Shown: positions 12,241 to 23,570 of the stretch, piece by piece
Numbering within the stretch: position 1 is the first letter of the stretch
Layout of the letters: each line of letters opens with the position of its first letter
Program-made: the position numbers and the translations under genes
From: Episyrphus balteatus
Taxonomy: Eukaryota > Arthropoda > Insecta > Diptera > Syrphidae
Direction of reading: 5' to 3'
Assembly: GCF_945859705.1 (NCBI RefSeq)
Contig: NC_079136.1
Location: forward strand, 43,723,989-43,787,988
DNA: 64,000 nucleotides
The notes under the pieces: model-generated
What the model was told of the DNA's origin: nothing
What the model saw: the letters and a program-made list of their open reading frames with translations, nothing else
The model's database searches: none

Positions 12241-12639
12241 AATATATCAATCAAAGCTGCATACTTGTTTTGGAGAGCAATTTGATTTCAGATTTTATTT
12301 TATTTTTTTTCCAAATTTCTATATATGTAAAAAGTCTTAAAAATTTAAGCAACTTTAACTCTAATACGGTTTGATTAAAATATGATTTTCTTGTATTAAG
12401 AAAAGAAGACAAGTATTTACTTTCAATTCTTAACAGGAAAAAGTTATAATTAAGGTACAGACGAATTAGTTTTGAATTCAAATTTTTTTTATATTTCAAT
12501 ACTTTTGATTACATTTTAATTTTTGAATTTTAATTATTTGTATTTGAAATTAATAAAACAATTATTATAAAAACGGTGTAAAATATAATAATTTTTATTT
12601 TGAAAAAGGCCTAACTGCAAAGGTTGTATTAAAAAAAAA
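12241..12639. other. AT-rich spacer between repeats
   Basis: No recognisable element. The 82-codon minus frame at 12251-12499 is K/N/L-rich and AT-driven; I see no gene. Confidence 0.3.
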
Positions 12640-14381
12640 AGAGGTGGTCTGTAAAGCCGGCTTACGGACGATGATTTAATGTGATAACGTCGTCAGAAAA
12701 AGGTTGTGTGCTTTTGTTTAAAATGAGTCAATTGAAGAGTTTACTTATTTCAAACAATCATAATTTACAAGAACAAGCTAAAAAAAATACCTTTTTTATT
12801 TTCTCATTACATTAATTTTTTTATTTTAAAAGCTTACGAAAAAAAATTATGCCAAGTATTTCTTTTTAAGAATAAAACTATTTTAAAATTTTTACAATGC
12901 ATGAATTTAACATGCATTGTCTTTTATCTTAATTCCATTTTTTTCCCTAACAACCTATAAAAAATTTCATACCATCTGAAAGCTTAATGTCTTAGCTCAA
13001 AATAGGTATATATATTAATCAGGTCTATGAGACATCTACAAAAAGAGCTAGAATTTTTTGTACTCGATCAAATTTCATTAAAAAAAGCAAAAAAAACATT
13101 TACCTATTTTTATATTCTCAGGCTGTGGAATCAATTTTTTTGTTTGACAACCTATAAAAAATATACACCATTTTACCTTTCAAATGACGCATCAATCTCA
13201 TTTCAAAGATGCCTACAAGAGAAGTTAGAATATTTTAAAGTCAACCATGTCGAATTTCCAGACTGAGATTACGGTACTTCCCACACTGGTGGCTGTTCGG
13301 GTGGCAACAGATCTCCACTGGTGTTTTGAGGCTTTTCGCAAGTTTCTTGATTTAACATTGTGTAGCTTGTAGTTAGTCTACCGTTATGTCTGATATACCA
13401 AATGAAAGGTAATTGTATCAGGATTCTCATAAATGTTTAATCAAATTTCTATCTGCTCTTTATCAAAAGTTATAACCAGTTGAATTCTAAAATTTTATTT
13501 GACCGTTCTCTCAAAACTCCGTTTACGAAAATGATTGAAACTTCGCACACATATAGCAGTAGTCATATTCTATCATTCCTCCATATACTTAATTCCTGTA
13601 TCTATTAAAGAAAAAAAGATAAAAATAAAAAACGATGAAAATCGGTTGAAAACGGTCAAAAAACGTGTTTTTTAAAAACTTGTTTCTTCCGTTATTCAAT
13701 CAAAACTCACTATACGTTTCCAAGTTTTTGCACATGAATACATAAGGCCAAAACCTACATGTCCTATAAGTTTGAGATTTTTTTAACTCTAAAAAAAAAA
13801 GCTAAAAATCAAAAATTACCCAAAAATACTCCTAAAAAACAAGGTGTTTTTCAAAAATTCATATTTCGAAACGCAGAGTGTTTTTTCCCCTCATCTTTCA
13901 CCTGGCATCTTTAGAATTGTCAAAAAAAAAATTTCCTTTATCCAAAATCATCATTTTGTCATAGCGTGTACAATATTCAAACAAAACGTTATAGCTTAGT
14001 TTAAAAATTTTTTGGAATTTTTTCTTAAATGCGGTTATTCTTAAATTAGTTTCATCTGTCTATTGCAAAAAAAATCAATTCTCTACGACTTCGCGTTTAG
14101 ATTTTAGCCCAAATTTCATCTTTTCGTTTTACCCCTGTTTACCCTATTAAATGACGGAATTTTGAACAATCCTTCATTTATATTAAGCTTTAGGTTATAA
14201 TCTTTCAAATAAGCTATAGGAGATTTTTGTATCTCTAATAGTTTATTTTTAATTTTTAATTGAATTTTTTTGCCGCACTGCGAAAGTGCGAGAGTGTAAC
14301 GCTAGAAAATGGCGTCACTTTTTTGTGGTGGCTGCCATGGTTCATCAATTTATAAGACGTTATCACGTCAAAACGACGACA
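12640..14381 (+). mobile_element. Repeat family B, copy 2 (near full length)
   Basis: The left end reads GTAAAGCCGGCTTACGGACGATG then GTGATAACGTCGTCAG. The right end, GACGTTATCACGTCAAAACGACGAC, is its diverged reverse complement, so the element has roughly 30-bp inverted ends. The inside holds a better conserved block at 13245-13330 (CATGTCGAATTTCCAGACTGAG, GATTACGGTACTTCCCACACTGG, CAACAGATCTCCACTGGTGTTTTGAGG), and later GCCGCACTGCGAAAG and GGCTGCCATGGTTCATC. No transposase is encoded. Frames at 13027-13266 and 14286-14498 are element sequence, not genes. Confidence 0.7.
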
Positions 14382-16439
14382 GAATTTGTGTTTTTGGACT
14401 TCTTGCACCAATTTTTTTATTGGTCACTGTGGTGTATGTGTAACTTTTTTGTGAGCAATTTTTCGTTCATTAAAACAACTACACCTTCTGGTAAATGAGC
14501 ATAGAAGCTCTTTCGCCAGTTAGACTCAGTAGACAATTTTCAGTCCAGTTAATTCTTGCAGTCTTTTTGCATGCACGCAGAAATGGCTGATAGTTGTAAA
14601 ACACTACATTTTATAGCTATTCATGAGCTCGTTGTCCAACAAATTTTTTTTTTATGTATATATTTTTACAAATCATCAGGGTTGAAAAATTGTCATTCAA
14701 ACCCCTTGACCAAAATGATTACTCAATAAATTTGTTGGCTCTTATGTTCTTACTTCATATATCATCTCCTCAAAGCCCCTACCTAAATGATTTATTATCA
14801 TTTTTTCGAATCACAGCAATTAATTCTTCATTAAACTCATTATCAAAACACCTGCTTCATTGGATTCTTATAAACGATCTATTTTCTTTCCAAACTGCGC
14901 AATAATTTATCCATTTATTTATTTAAAAAAATCAATCTCCCCAAGTGCATTTCGGTAAAGATACGAATCAGTTTGTTATAAATCCTTAAATGGAAGCTAA
15001 ATAAACCAAAAAAAAAAACATGAACTTTGCTAAAAGTTCAAATACATTTGCCATCCATCATGGATTTTTTCGCCCCATTTGCTATCTCTCTTCTCTCTTT
15101 TCCTCTATCTGCTGTGCTAGCTGTCTGCCGTGACGTGACAAATTAGAACAAATGAACTCGTTTTTCTCTAACAAAAAAAAACCACTCATATCGGCCTAAG
15201 GCCAGGCGACGAGAATTATGACAATTTTACGTGGAAATTGCACGTTTCTGTCGGAGGCAATGAATCCTATCCTTGGTTGGGTGCTCCTGCAGGGCTTATG
15301 CTTTACGTGACGATACCAAACGAATGCACTCACATAAAAGTCCTGATTTTTATTTTTATCCTTTTGACTGTTTTTTTTTCTTTTTCTTAATTTCTACAAA
15401 AAAAAAAAAAACATTTCTGTTGTGATGCAAAAATTTTTGTACCTACTACCTTCAACGAGGCGTATTCTTTTAAGCTTTCTATAGTAACTCCTATTGTACT
15501 GGTAAAAAACATCAGACCAGCAGCATTGCCATTGCGATTTCTATTTCCATTTCGTCAAAAAAAAAAAAAAACACAAAAAACATTCTCCGGCAAAGATAAC
15601 AGTTAAAATAAACAACGCTGTTCGCGATTATGTACTTCCTCCCTTCATTTGGTATAGAAGTGATGTGGAATAAGCGCGGCAGCGAATAACGGGAATTGAG
15701 TAAATGTCAGTTTTGTCCTTGTGTTTCTTTCTAATTTTTTTTTTTTTTTTTGTTTTCTGTTGTTGATGGTTGCCTAAGGTAACTCCAATTGTTAAACTGG
15801 TCGAAGAGAAGAAGCAAAATGCCATTGCTTGATTGTTTGCAGACAAAAAGCTTGCGGGTTGCAATATTTCGTTAGAAGAGTGTTTTTTGTTGTTAGTTTA
15901 TTGGCAAAATCTATGTAGTTTGATGTTTATTTTAAAAACGTTGTTTGTTCTTGGGGAAATTGGAAAACCAAAAACTGAATTCAAAAGATATGCGAACTTC
16001 GTTAGTCGGGAATTCGATTTGGTAACCTATTAATATTAATAACTTTTCTTTAGAAATTCGTACAATACCAACAAGGAGCTAACGGCACAAATACAGAGTT
16101 CTGGTAAAATTAGTTTTTTTTTAACAAAATTTCTATAAAAGATATCAACCTTAGAATTGTGTTTTTTTTTTTTTTGTATTATTTCACGAATATTAGCTTA
16201 TACCAACTTAGACCTCGAAGCGTTTGCAGAAATAAAAAATTATATTCTTTGAAATCAACAATGACTCAGACGTTACTTTGGTCTAAACTCCTTACACTAT
16301 GTCGGTTATTTCGGAACTCAACAAAAACAAATTGAGGGACATAAGGTCTCAAGAAGTTGAAGTTCTTTACGTTCAATGAATGCATTCTTTAAAAGATAAA
16401 CCTTAGATATTCACAGAAAGAACTTTCTGGAAAAAAACT
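14382..16439. other. Unique intergenic DNA
   Basis: Mostly single-copy within the window, with moderate GC at 15060-15310 and several A or T runs. The 83-codon frame at 14654-14905 and frames near 15628-16033 were inspected; none matches a family I know or has convincing splice signals. Confidence 0.35.
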
Positions 16440-18470
16440 TTTAAAGGAAATTAACAATGATACAAAAAAAACATGGTAGTTGGAGCAATTATACAAATCC
16501 GTTATATCTAGGAAAGAGACCGCTTTAAAAGATTCGTCAAAATGAATCCCTATAATAATGAAGTTTAGAAACAAAGGCTCGATGTGAACAAAACGTTGAA
16601 AGAAAAAAGCATAGGTAAAGGATGCAAGCGAGGCTTTTCAGGAACTGTGTCATGAGAACACGAACAAGGGTGCAGCTGTCTTCAAAATTGGCGCTCAAAC
16701 AAAGGAAATTCTTTCAGCAAAGTTTATCAAGGCCAACTACTTTTTGATGATGACAAACTTCTTCAAAGGTGGTGACGGTATTGTAACGGACTTTTAAGTG
16801 AGCAGTTTGAATTTCAAATAAGTGTGGCGTTGAAAAACTCCAAGAAATTGATTTCTGGAAAAAGATGGAAAACACTAAGTCTAGATGGCAAACGATTCTC
16901 AACTCTAACCGCATTATCAAAAAAGTCAGCTTCTTTCAATTCACAGGGCTAATGGTTCATGTTGGTACAAATAAAAACAAGGTGAGGTACAGGGGCAAGA
17001 GAGGCGGGCGGGGCCCCGGGACTCCCAACCGACCCCAGGGCCCCCTTTGGAGAAAATGCAGAGAAGGAAACTGTTAGCAGAAATTGAGTTACAAAGTAAA
17101 TTAAAATGTATTTGAATCACTTCGGATACAAGGGAGACAAATTATGTCATTTAGTATCATTCGTCATTGGTAGCCACTATATATTGATTTAATAAAAAGG
17201 TTACCCCAGGGGCCCCAAAAAAATAAACTGCTTTTTTAAAAGAAAAACTATAATTTTATCTCAGTGCCCCAAAAAATATTACATGAAAAATCTTTGCAAG
17301 CCCCAAAAAAGCAAAAAACAATTTCAGGCCAGGGGCCTCAAAAGCCTTTATTTCAGGGCGTCAAAAAAAATTAAATTAAAAAAAAATTGTTTTCTTAAAA
17401 TAAATTACATTTGTTGATGGATTACTAAATATTACTTTAGGAGCCCCAAAAAATATGACTTCGGGGCTCCAAAAATATTATATGAAGGGTTCCAAAAAAT
17501 AATTTTTCAGGAACCCCGTTAGTTGAAAGCAATCAAATATTAATTTGGGGGCCCCAAAATCTATAACTAAGGAGCCCAAAATTATTCATCAAATTTTCTG
17601 ATGGCATGACAAATATTATTTGAGGATCCTCTAAAGCTATTAATTCAGTGGTTCAAAACAATCAAATGGAAAATTAAATATCAATTCAGGGGCCCCAACA
17701 TAAATACATCAGGGCCCAAAATAAAAACATTACGTTATTGGTGGCATTCCGAATATTACTTCAAAACATAAGCCCCAATACCTATTAATTCTTGGCTCCA
17801 AAAAAATTAAATTATATTTTAGGAGCCTCTAAGCACTTAATTTTGAGGCCCCAAAAATAATTTTTCACGGGCCCCAAAAGAAATAAACTATTTTTGATGT
17901 TGGAAAATCAAATGTGTACATGTACATATTACTTTAGAACAGAGGCCCCAAGAACTATCAATTCTAAGCTAAACAAATTTTTATTTTAGTGGTCTCTAAA
18001 TATTTAATTTTGGGGGCCCCTAGTACAAGTATTTACTAATTTTATGATAGAAATTTTAAGTTAGTATAGCAAAGTGCATTACGAACATATTAAAACATTA
18101 AAATAAACCTAAAAATAAATAAGCCATACAAAAAAAATTTATGGTTTATACGTACTTTTTTTGTATCTAAGGGGCTCCCAAATATCAAAGGGGCCCAAAA
18201 ATTTAGTCTTGCCCCGGGGCCCCGGCGACTCAACGTACGCCACTGGTGAGGTACCCCGCAAGAGAGTTCCCAAACAAAGTTGCTGTGCACCAAGGAGGCG
18301 TCTTCAGTCGCTTGTTCTTTATTAATTTTCCATGACTTTCTGTAGGAAATTTGGTAAGGGAATGCATGCGGAATAGTTTGGACCGAAAAATTTGTTTTCG
18401 ATTTTCGGTCGGGCCACCCGCTAAATTTGTTCCACTTATCTATAACATTAACGTTGTGAAGTTTTAAGTC
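16440..18470 (+). pseudogene. Decayed RTE-type non-LTR retrotransposon ORF, split by a hAT element
   Basis: Broken plus-strand frames follow the order of an RTE-clade reverse transcriptase. Near 16460-16650 is the KTW...SVISRKETALK linker that precedes the RT domain in RTE elements. Near 16655-16800 is the KGAAVFKIGAQTKE / GDGIVTD block. At 16945-16980 the frame gives LMVHVGTNKNKVR. After the hAT insertion (16990-18245) it resumes with FPNKVAVHQGGVFS and LFFINF at about 18262-18338. The V-HQG block corresponds to the GVHQGSxLSPLLF motif of RT. A further KFGKGMHAE piece follows near 18350. Stops and frameshifts are frequent, so it is dead. The YADD motif was not found. The match is to family motifs I know, not a search result. 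Confidence 0.6.
16990..18245. mobile_element. hAT-type MITE with perfect 8-bp duplication GTGAGGTA
   Basis: The element starts CAGGGGC and ends GCCACTG (reverse complement CAGTGGCGTACG). It is flanked on both sides by GTGAGGTA (16982-16989 and 18246-18253). CAGxG termini and 8-bp duplications are hallmarks of the hAT superfamily. The whole interior (about 17030-18200) is a ladder of diverged GGGGCCCCAAAAA words separated by AT-rich DNA, so it is built from subterminal repeats and encodes no transposase. It interrupts the RTE pseudogene; removing it and one duplication joins the two RT halves in frame. Confidence 0.85.
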
Positions 18471-18860
18471 AATTTCGCAAGTCCAAGAGGGTGCTGATAA
18501 CACTTAAATATTTAAGTTTTGAACTTAAACTTGATTTTTTTTTTCAGCTTTTTTTGAAAAGTTAAAATTTAACTTAAGTCTTAATTGTCTTTATACCTAC
18601 CTAATATTTTGTTTTTCGAACAAATGTGAGCAATTATTAATAATAAACTAATAAGTAAGTAGTGAAAATCTTTGTACTACCTCAACAAACAATTTTTCAA
18701 TATCCACACCACACTGCAGGCACCAGCTTTCTGTTTTCCAATACAAAAAGACTTATCAAAATTGGTTCACTCAGTACAAAGTTATGAGGTAACAAACATT
18801 AAAAAAAAAAAAAATCCTTTTTGGAAGTCGAATGAAAAAGAGACTCATCTTCAGCGGGTC
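18471..18860. other. AT-rich spacer
   Basis: Nothing recognisable; the 64-codon frame at 18672-18866 has no family resemblance. Confidence 0.3.
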
Positions 18861-18865
18861 GCATA

Positions 18866-19330
18866 GCTGATTTTACCGAGGAAAACCGTAGGTCGAGTTA
18901 ACTTGGACAATTTATACATTCGGCATAAAATTCCATCGATTTAGTTGAAGGAATCGGTCGATTTGGAGGGTAAATTCTAACAATTTTTTTTTGTAACAAT
19001 GACGGAGAGGGGAGCATTTCAATTTTAACTAACTGGGGAGAACAACTAATGATTTTACTTGGATACAAAGCAGTTCTTTTATTTTATTCTTTGATTCTAC
19101 CAGAAGGACTTAATGATTCCAAACCGTTAATTTTACCAGATATCCCACGCACCCACTGAAGCAATTAGGAAACTCGTTTATTAAACCGATTTTTTTTTTT
19201 ATTTTACCGAAAGAAACCGTTTTTTTTTTACAGGGGCATTTATTCGATTTTACGGAGGAGACCCATCAATTTACCGAAAACATCATCTTATATTACTGTA
19301 GAAATCTGTCGATTTTACCGGATAGAACAG
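18866..19330. repeat. Degenerate array of GATTTTACCG words
   Basis: Variants of (C)GATTTTACCGgA occur at about 18870, 19050, 19095, 19125, 19200, 19245, 19270 and 19310, often followed by A/G-rich words such as GAGGAAAACCG. Spacing is irregular (roughly 25-80 bases). It could be an old tandem repeat or part of a transposon with subterminal repeats. No gene. Confidence 0.45.
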
Positions 19331-19381
19331 CAGTTCCATAAACTATCGGAATCAGAGAGAACTTGAATTAAAAAAAGAATA

Positions 19382-20604
19382 TGATAACAGTATTTTGTAG
19401 AAGAGTTCAATACAATTATATTTTACTACGGGAGGGCCGGGTCTATCTCCCCCCGATTAGGCGGGAGGGGCAATTTTCTAAAATATGACAAAAAATTAAA
19501 AAAAAATCATTAAAAAAACAACGGCAACACTTACTGATATAAATGATACCTTTTTCAAAAGCAGAAACTGTACACTTAATTTAAGTTTTAAAATCAAGTT
19601 ATTTCAATCAATTGTTTTTGAAATAATCGATTTCAAAGTCAAAATTTGTGAAGAAAAATTTGAAAAACAAATTGAATACTATTTTAATCAAGACTGTGAC
19701 TTTAAATATGAAATTAATCGATGAAATAAACTGCCTCAACTAATTTTTTCTCAAATACTGAAAACTATTTGCTTCAATGCCTTCTAGTTTCCGAGAAAAT
19801 TGAAAATAAAAGAGTTACCTTTGTATCAGATTTTCATTTTCTTGGCTATTTTCGCTAATATTAACACCTTTTTGACTTAACTCCCTTTTTGGGGCCCTCT
19901 TTATCCCCCATGCTATCCCCCTGCAACCCCCCTGCTTGGGCACAATAAAAAATTTGGGGTGGGGACAAGGTTGGGTATGTACAAAGTTTCTTTTGGATTC
20001 GAAAAAACTTAAATTTTAAAGAAAATTTGCCTACACCCAAAATCGCACCCACCCCAAATACTATAATAGTGAGCCTAAGTAGGGGGGTCGCTAGGGGGCA
20101 TACTGCTTGCAAACATTATGTTTATGTAAAAACGAAAACAGCTAAAAAATACAAATCTGATAAAAAGGTAGTTTTTTTAATTTTCAATTTTCTCAAAAAC
20201 TAGGAGTCATAGAAGCATTTGGTTTTCAGAATTTGATAAGAAATTAATTGAGGCAGTTTATTTCATCGATTAATTTCATATTTAAATTGACAGTCTTGGT
20301 AAAAATAGTATTGAATGTGTTTTTTTTTAAATTTTTTTTCCCAAATTTTGACTTTATAGTTGATTATTTAGAGAACAATTAATTTAAAAAAATTGATTTA
20401 AAAATTAGAATCAAGTGTATAATTCTAAGTTTTGAAAAAGGTATCGTTCATTACTGTAAGTATTGCCGTTGTTTTTTAATAATTTTTTTTATTTTTCGTC
20501 ATATTTTAGAAAATTGCCTCTCCTGCCTAAACGGGGGGAGATAGACCCCCCCTCCCATAGTAAAAAATGATTTTATTGAACTCTTCTACAAAATACCGTT
20601 ATCA
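19382..20604. mobile_element. Foldback element G1 with about 480-bp arms
   Basis: The left terminus TGATAACAGTATTTTGTAGAAGAGTTCAATA pairs with the right terminus at 20574-20604. Next inward, a GC-rich block (CTCCCCCCGATTAGGCGGGAGGGGCAATTTTCTAAAATATGAC) pairs with 20505-20545, then ACAACGGCAACACTTACTGATA, then AATTTCATATTTAAA and TTTCTCAAAAACTAG. The arms run to about 19862 and from about 20124. The loop (about 260 bases) holds GGGGTGGGGAC and CCACCCC stretches and a chance 83-codon minus frame. A fragment of the GC-rich block recurs at 47455-47530. No clear target duplication. Confidence 0.7.
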
Positions 20605-20677
20605 ATTTTTGTCGCCTAAATTATCGTATTTTCCCCATCGCGAACACTATTTTTCTAAAATGAAAAAAAAAAATATA

Positions 20678-20772
20678 GGCGGCAGAAGTTTAGCACTTCT
20701 GCTTTCACATTCATACTAAGGAAGTATGTCTTAGTCTTCGCCAATTATTAGGTTTGCTAAACTTTTGCCGCC
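20678..20772. repeat. 95-bp hairpin with 17-bp GGCGGC ends
   Basis: GGCGGCAGAAGTTTAGC (20678-20694) pairs with GCTAAACTTTTGCCGCC (20756-20772), one mismatch. A smaller inner palindrome, CATACT...AGTATG, lies at about 20712-20728. It may be a very short MITE or a structured RNA-like hairpin; no duplication is visible at the ends. Confidence 0.6.
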
Positions 20773-21346
20773 ACGGAAGATATTGTACAAAAACTAAAAC
20801 AACGTTTAAAAAAAAACACTCGCACTTCATATCCCTTAATTAATTACAAGAATTCTTTTTTTTTCATTTTTAACATAAAAAAATAAATCTTCACATCTTT
20901 ACCTTCCATGGACATATTTTATATTTTAAATGGCACAAAATAACAAAGTTATTAAAAAAACAAAAGGAGCTTATTTATGTACTATTTCCCAATTGCGAAA
21001 TTCACAACGCTTTTGTCAACTTTGATCGCGTGTCTAACATAGTGCAAGGCATGAAAATAAAAAAAAAATGGATTTTTCATATCATAAATACTGTATACTT
21101 TCAGAAAAGAAAAAGTTTTTTCTTCTTTCGACAACATTTAAAAGTGGACTTTTGCGCACTGATCTCTATGGATCTGCCCCAGTGTGCATCGCCCTTCGCA
21201 CTCTACCTCAATCAAACTGAACATAATTTTTCGCACTTTTTTAGACCAACTTAAATTTATTAGTTATGATTTTAATGAAAAAACCACATTTTGGGGTCAA
21301 AAGATTCATAAATCCACTTCAGAAATTTGATTAAAAACATGACATC
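20773..21346. other. Spacer
   Basis: Single-copy sequence without a recognised gene; a small frame at 21030-21254 is unremarkable. Confidence 0.3.
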
Positions 21347-21643
21347 ATGTTTTCAATAACCACGAAGTTAGAAATTTTCTTGAAAATTCGCCGGCATGTA
21401 AAGACTCTAGCTACCCTCTATGAAAAGTTAGGTATTAAAGAAACGAAAAAAAACGAACGCTTTCAGTTTGAAACTTATGACAAAGCATGGCACAAAGGAA
21501 CAGAATTTTTCGCGTTAGACAAGGAAATGGCGATTGTGGTACCACAAAGTAGTCTTCTACATAGGTCCGAAGTTATACCTTTTTTTAAGACGGGATTTAT
21601 ACATACCTCAAGAAGAAAACATTATTGCAGTTACTATTGCTGA
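21347..21643 (+). CDS. Hypothetical 98-codon frame, possible gene or recent pseudogene
   Basis: The frame begins MFSITTKLEIFLKIRRHVKT and includes TLYEKLGIKETKKNERF, then a block ending FFALDKEMAIVVPQSSLL. Codon use is balanced (CGC, CGG, GCG, GTG) and GC is higher than in its surroundings, unlike the AT-driven frames elsewhere. Just past 21600 this frame becomes cysteine/arginine-rich and stops. The overlapping frame from 21534 continues with a hydrophobic stretch (IIAVTIADYTIIFAVFMVPIL) and a basic tail, ending at 21716. This suggests either a frameshift or an intron near 21570-21650; ATTATTGCAG at 21620-21629 could be an acceptor. A small single-pass membrane protein is one reading. I do not recognise the family and infer no function. 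Confidence 0.3.
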   Translation: MFSITTKLEIFLKIRRHVKTLATLYEKLGIKETKKNERFQFETYDKAWHKGTEFFALDKEMAIVVPQSSLLHRSEVIPFFKTGFIHTSRRKHYCSYYC

Positions 21644-21719
21644 CTATACTATAATATTTGCAGTATTCATGGTTCCTATTTTACAAAACTTCAAAAGAAA
21701 AATGAACTTAAAATGAACG

Positions 21720-22138
21720 ATGTTTCATTTAAAGACAATTTACAAACTTTGATCTATCTTAAATGTTAAACTCTTATAATTTCCAAAACCCCATAAGACT
21801 TATATAAGTAAAGTAATCATGTGGTAACATTGCCAAAAATGCTCACTTCATTTCACATTACATGCTTTTGATGGAAGATTACACTTTCAAAACCGCACAT
21901 TATACACATAGATAAAACCTATTTTCCGTCTTATTCTATATTTTATTCAAAAAAAAAAAAAAAAAAAAAATAATTCTTTCATTTCTCTTTCTTTTTCTAC
22001 TCGAAAAGACTTTTTCATCATCAGCCGTGTCTCTGTTCATGTGTTTTCTTGGCTCATTAGACTTGAAAATAACTCAATCGTCTTCATCGTTCGTATATAT
22101 TCTTGTTTCAATTTGTTCAGCAAACCAAATTGAATTCC

Positions 22139-22174
<36 letters not shown>

Positions 22175-23570
22175 AAATATCCTTCGAACGTAAAATAAAT
22201 AAAGAATTAAGTTAAAAATTCCATTCGAGATCTCTGCGGAAAGACAAGATCTTAATTTTTGTGTTCTCTGTTTCTGTTTCTTCATCGCGCGCCAGCTATT
22301 TTGCATCCTTTGAACATTTTTGTATGTCTGTAGTATGTTTCTTTTTCTAGGAAATTTGCTTCTTTTTTTTTTTTTTTCTTCCGTTTGGAAATACCAAATG
22401 TTTCAATATTCTTATATCTTCATATGCGCGATTACGACACGATGTGTTGTGTATTAAATTTGTACATTTTTACAGTGAAGTCCATATGATTAGGTACACT
22501 CTAGGAATTTCTTAAATTTTTGTAAAACCTTGGGGAAGATTAACATTAGTTTTGAACTTCTAAATATCTTGAATGAAAGTGAATAGTTTAACTGACATTC
22601 GTGTAGTGCGGCCAAAGAACGAATCTCTGTGGTTTTTTTTTCAGGATTTTTGGTGACAAAGGATCGTTAACTATGTATCTTAAGTCCCTTAACCTGTTAA
22701 GCAGATTTATAAAATGTGGGTTAAATTAAATGAACCACACTGTACTACCTTCTTAACATTTCATTTCTATTTAAAATATATAAAAAAGGAAGAAGAAGAC
22801 ACATAATATTATGCATAATATATATCCTTAGCAGTTCAAACACCACATTTCTCCACCTTCACATTATGAAAGCCTGTGTGTGGCGTGTGCTGAACAAAAT
22901 GAAAATAAACAAAGAAAACGAACGAAATGAATTTCCATATTTTCACATTATGTAACATTAAAATATATCTTGTAGCTATCTCTGAATTATTCCATCTCTT
23001 TGAGGACAATTGGATTTTTGTGTTCTTCCTGCATTGCGGACGCAAAAAAAAAAAAAAAAAAAAAAACTGAAAATGCCAAAATTAAATGAAGAAAAGATGT
23101 TAAATTATTTCGAATTCGTTGTAATGTTATAATATTCTTTTTTGTCTCTCTTTTTGTTGGTATTCTTTCTTTGTTATTATCTTTTGTGGAAAATAATATT
23201 TTTTTAAAAGGATTTCTTAATGAGGCAATTTATAGATTGAGGTGAATTGTCTATGAGGAATAGATATTTTTTGTTTTTCAAGGACATTTATTTTAAAATA
23301 CAAAAATCTTCGGATATCAAATTGTAGGTATCTCTTTTAATTGTCTTGTTTTTTAAGGACAGACAAACCATTAAATATCTGTAAAATTGTAAAATTATTT
23401 CATTACATCAGTCAAATAAGGATTTAACCTCGTGATGAATGCTAAAAAGTTAAATAATTTAAGTTTGGAGTTTTGCGAAAACAAAAATATTTCTTTTCGT
23501 TAGATTCTTAACGTCCAACCGACCGAGATGCCGGCTCATCTCATACTAATAGAAAGTATTTTCCTCCAAA
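21720..23570. other. Unique AT-rich DNA with long poly-A tracts
   Basis: It includes an A run of 33 bases at about 22141-22173 and A runs at 21950-21970 and 23044-23066. A TTCTTTTTCTAC pyrimidine-rich patch precedes CATCAGCCGTGTC near 22020. Frames at 22027-22215 and 22037-22306 are driven by the homopolymer. No gene supported. Confidence 0.35.

Noticed and set aside
18090..18503. 137-codon minus-strand frame
   Set aside because: It spans the right end of the hAT element and runs antisense to the RTE pseudogene, so it cannot be one gene.
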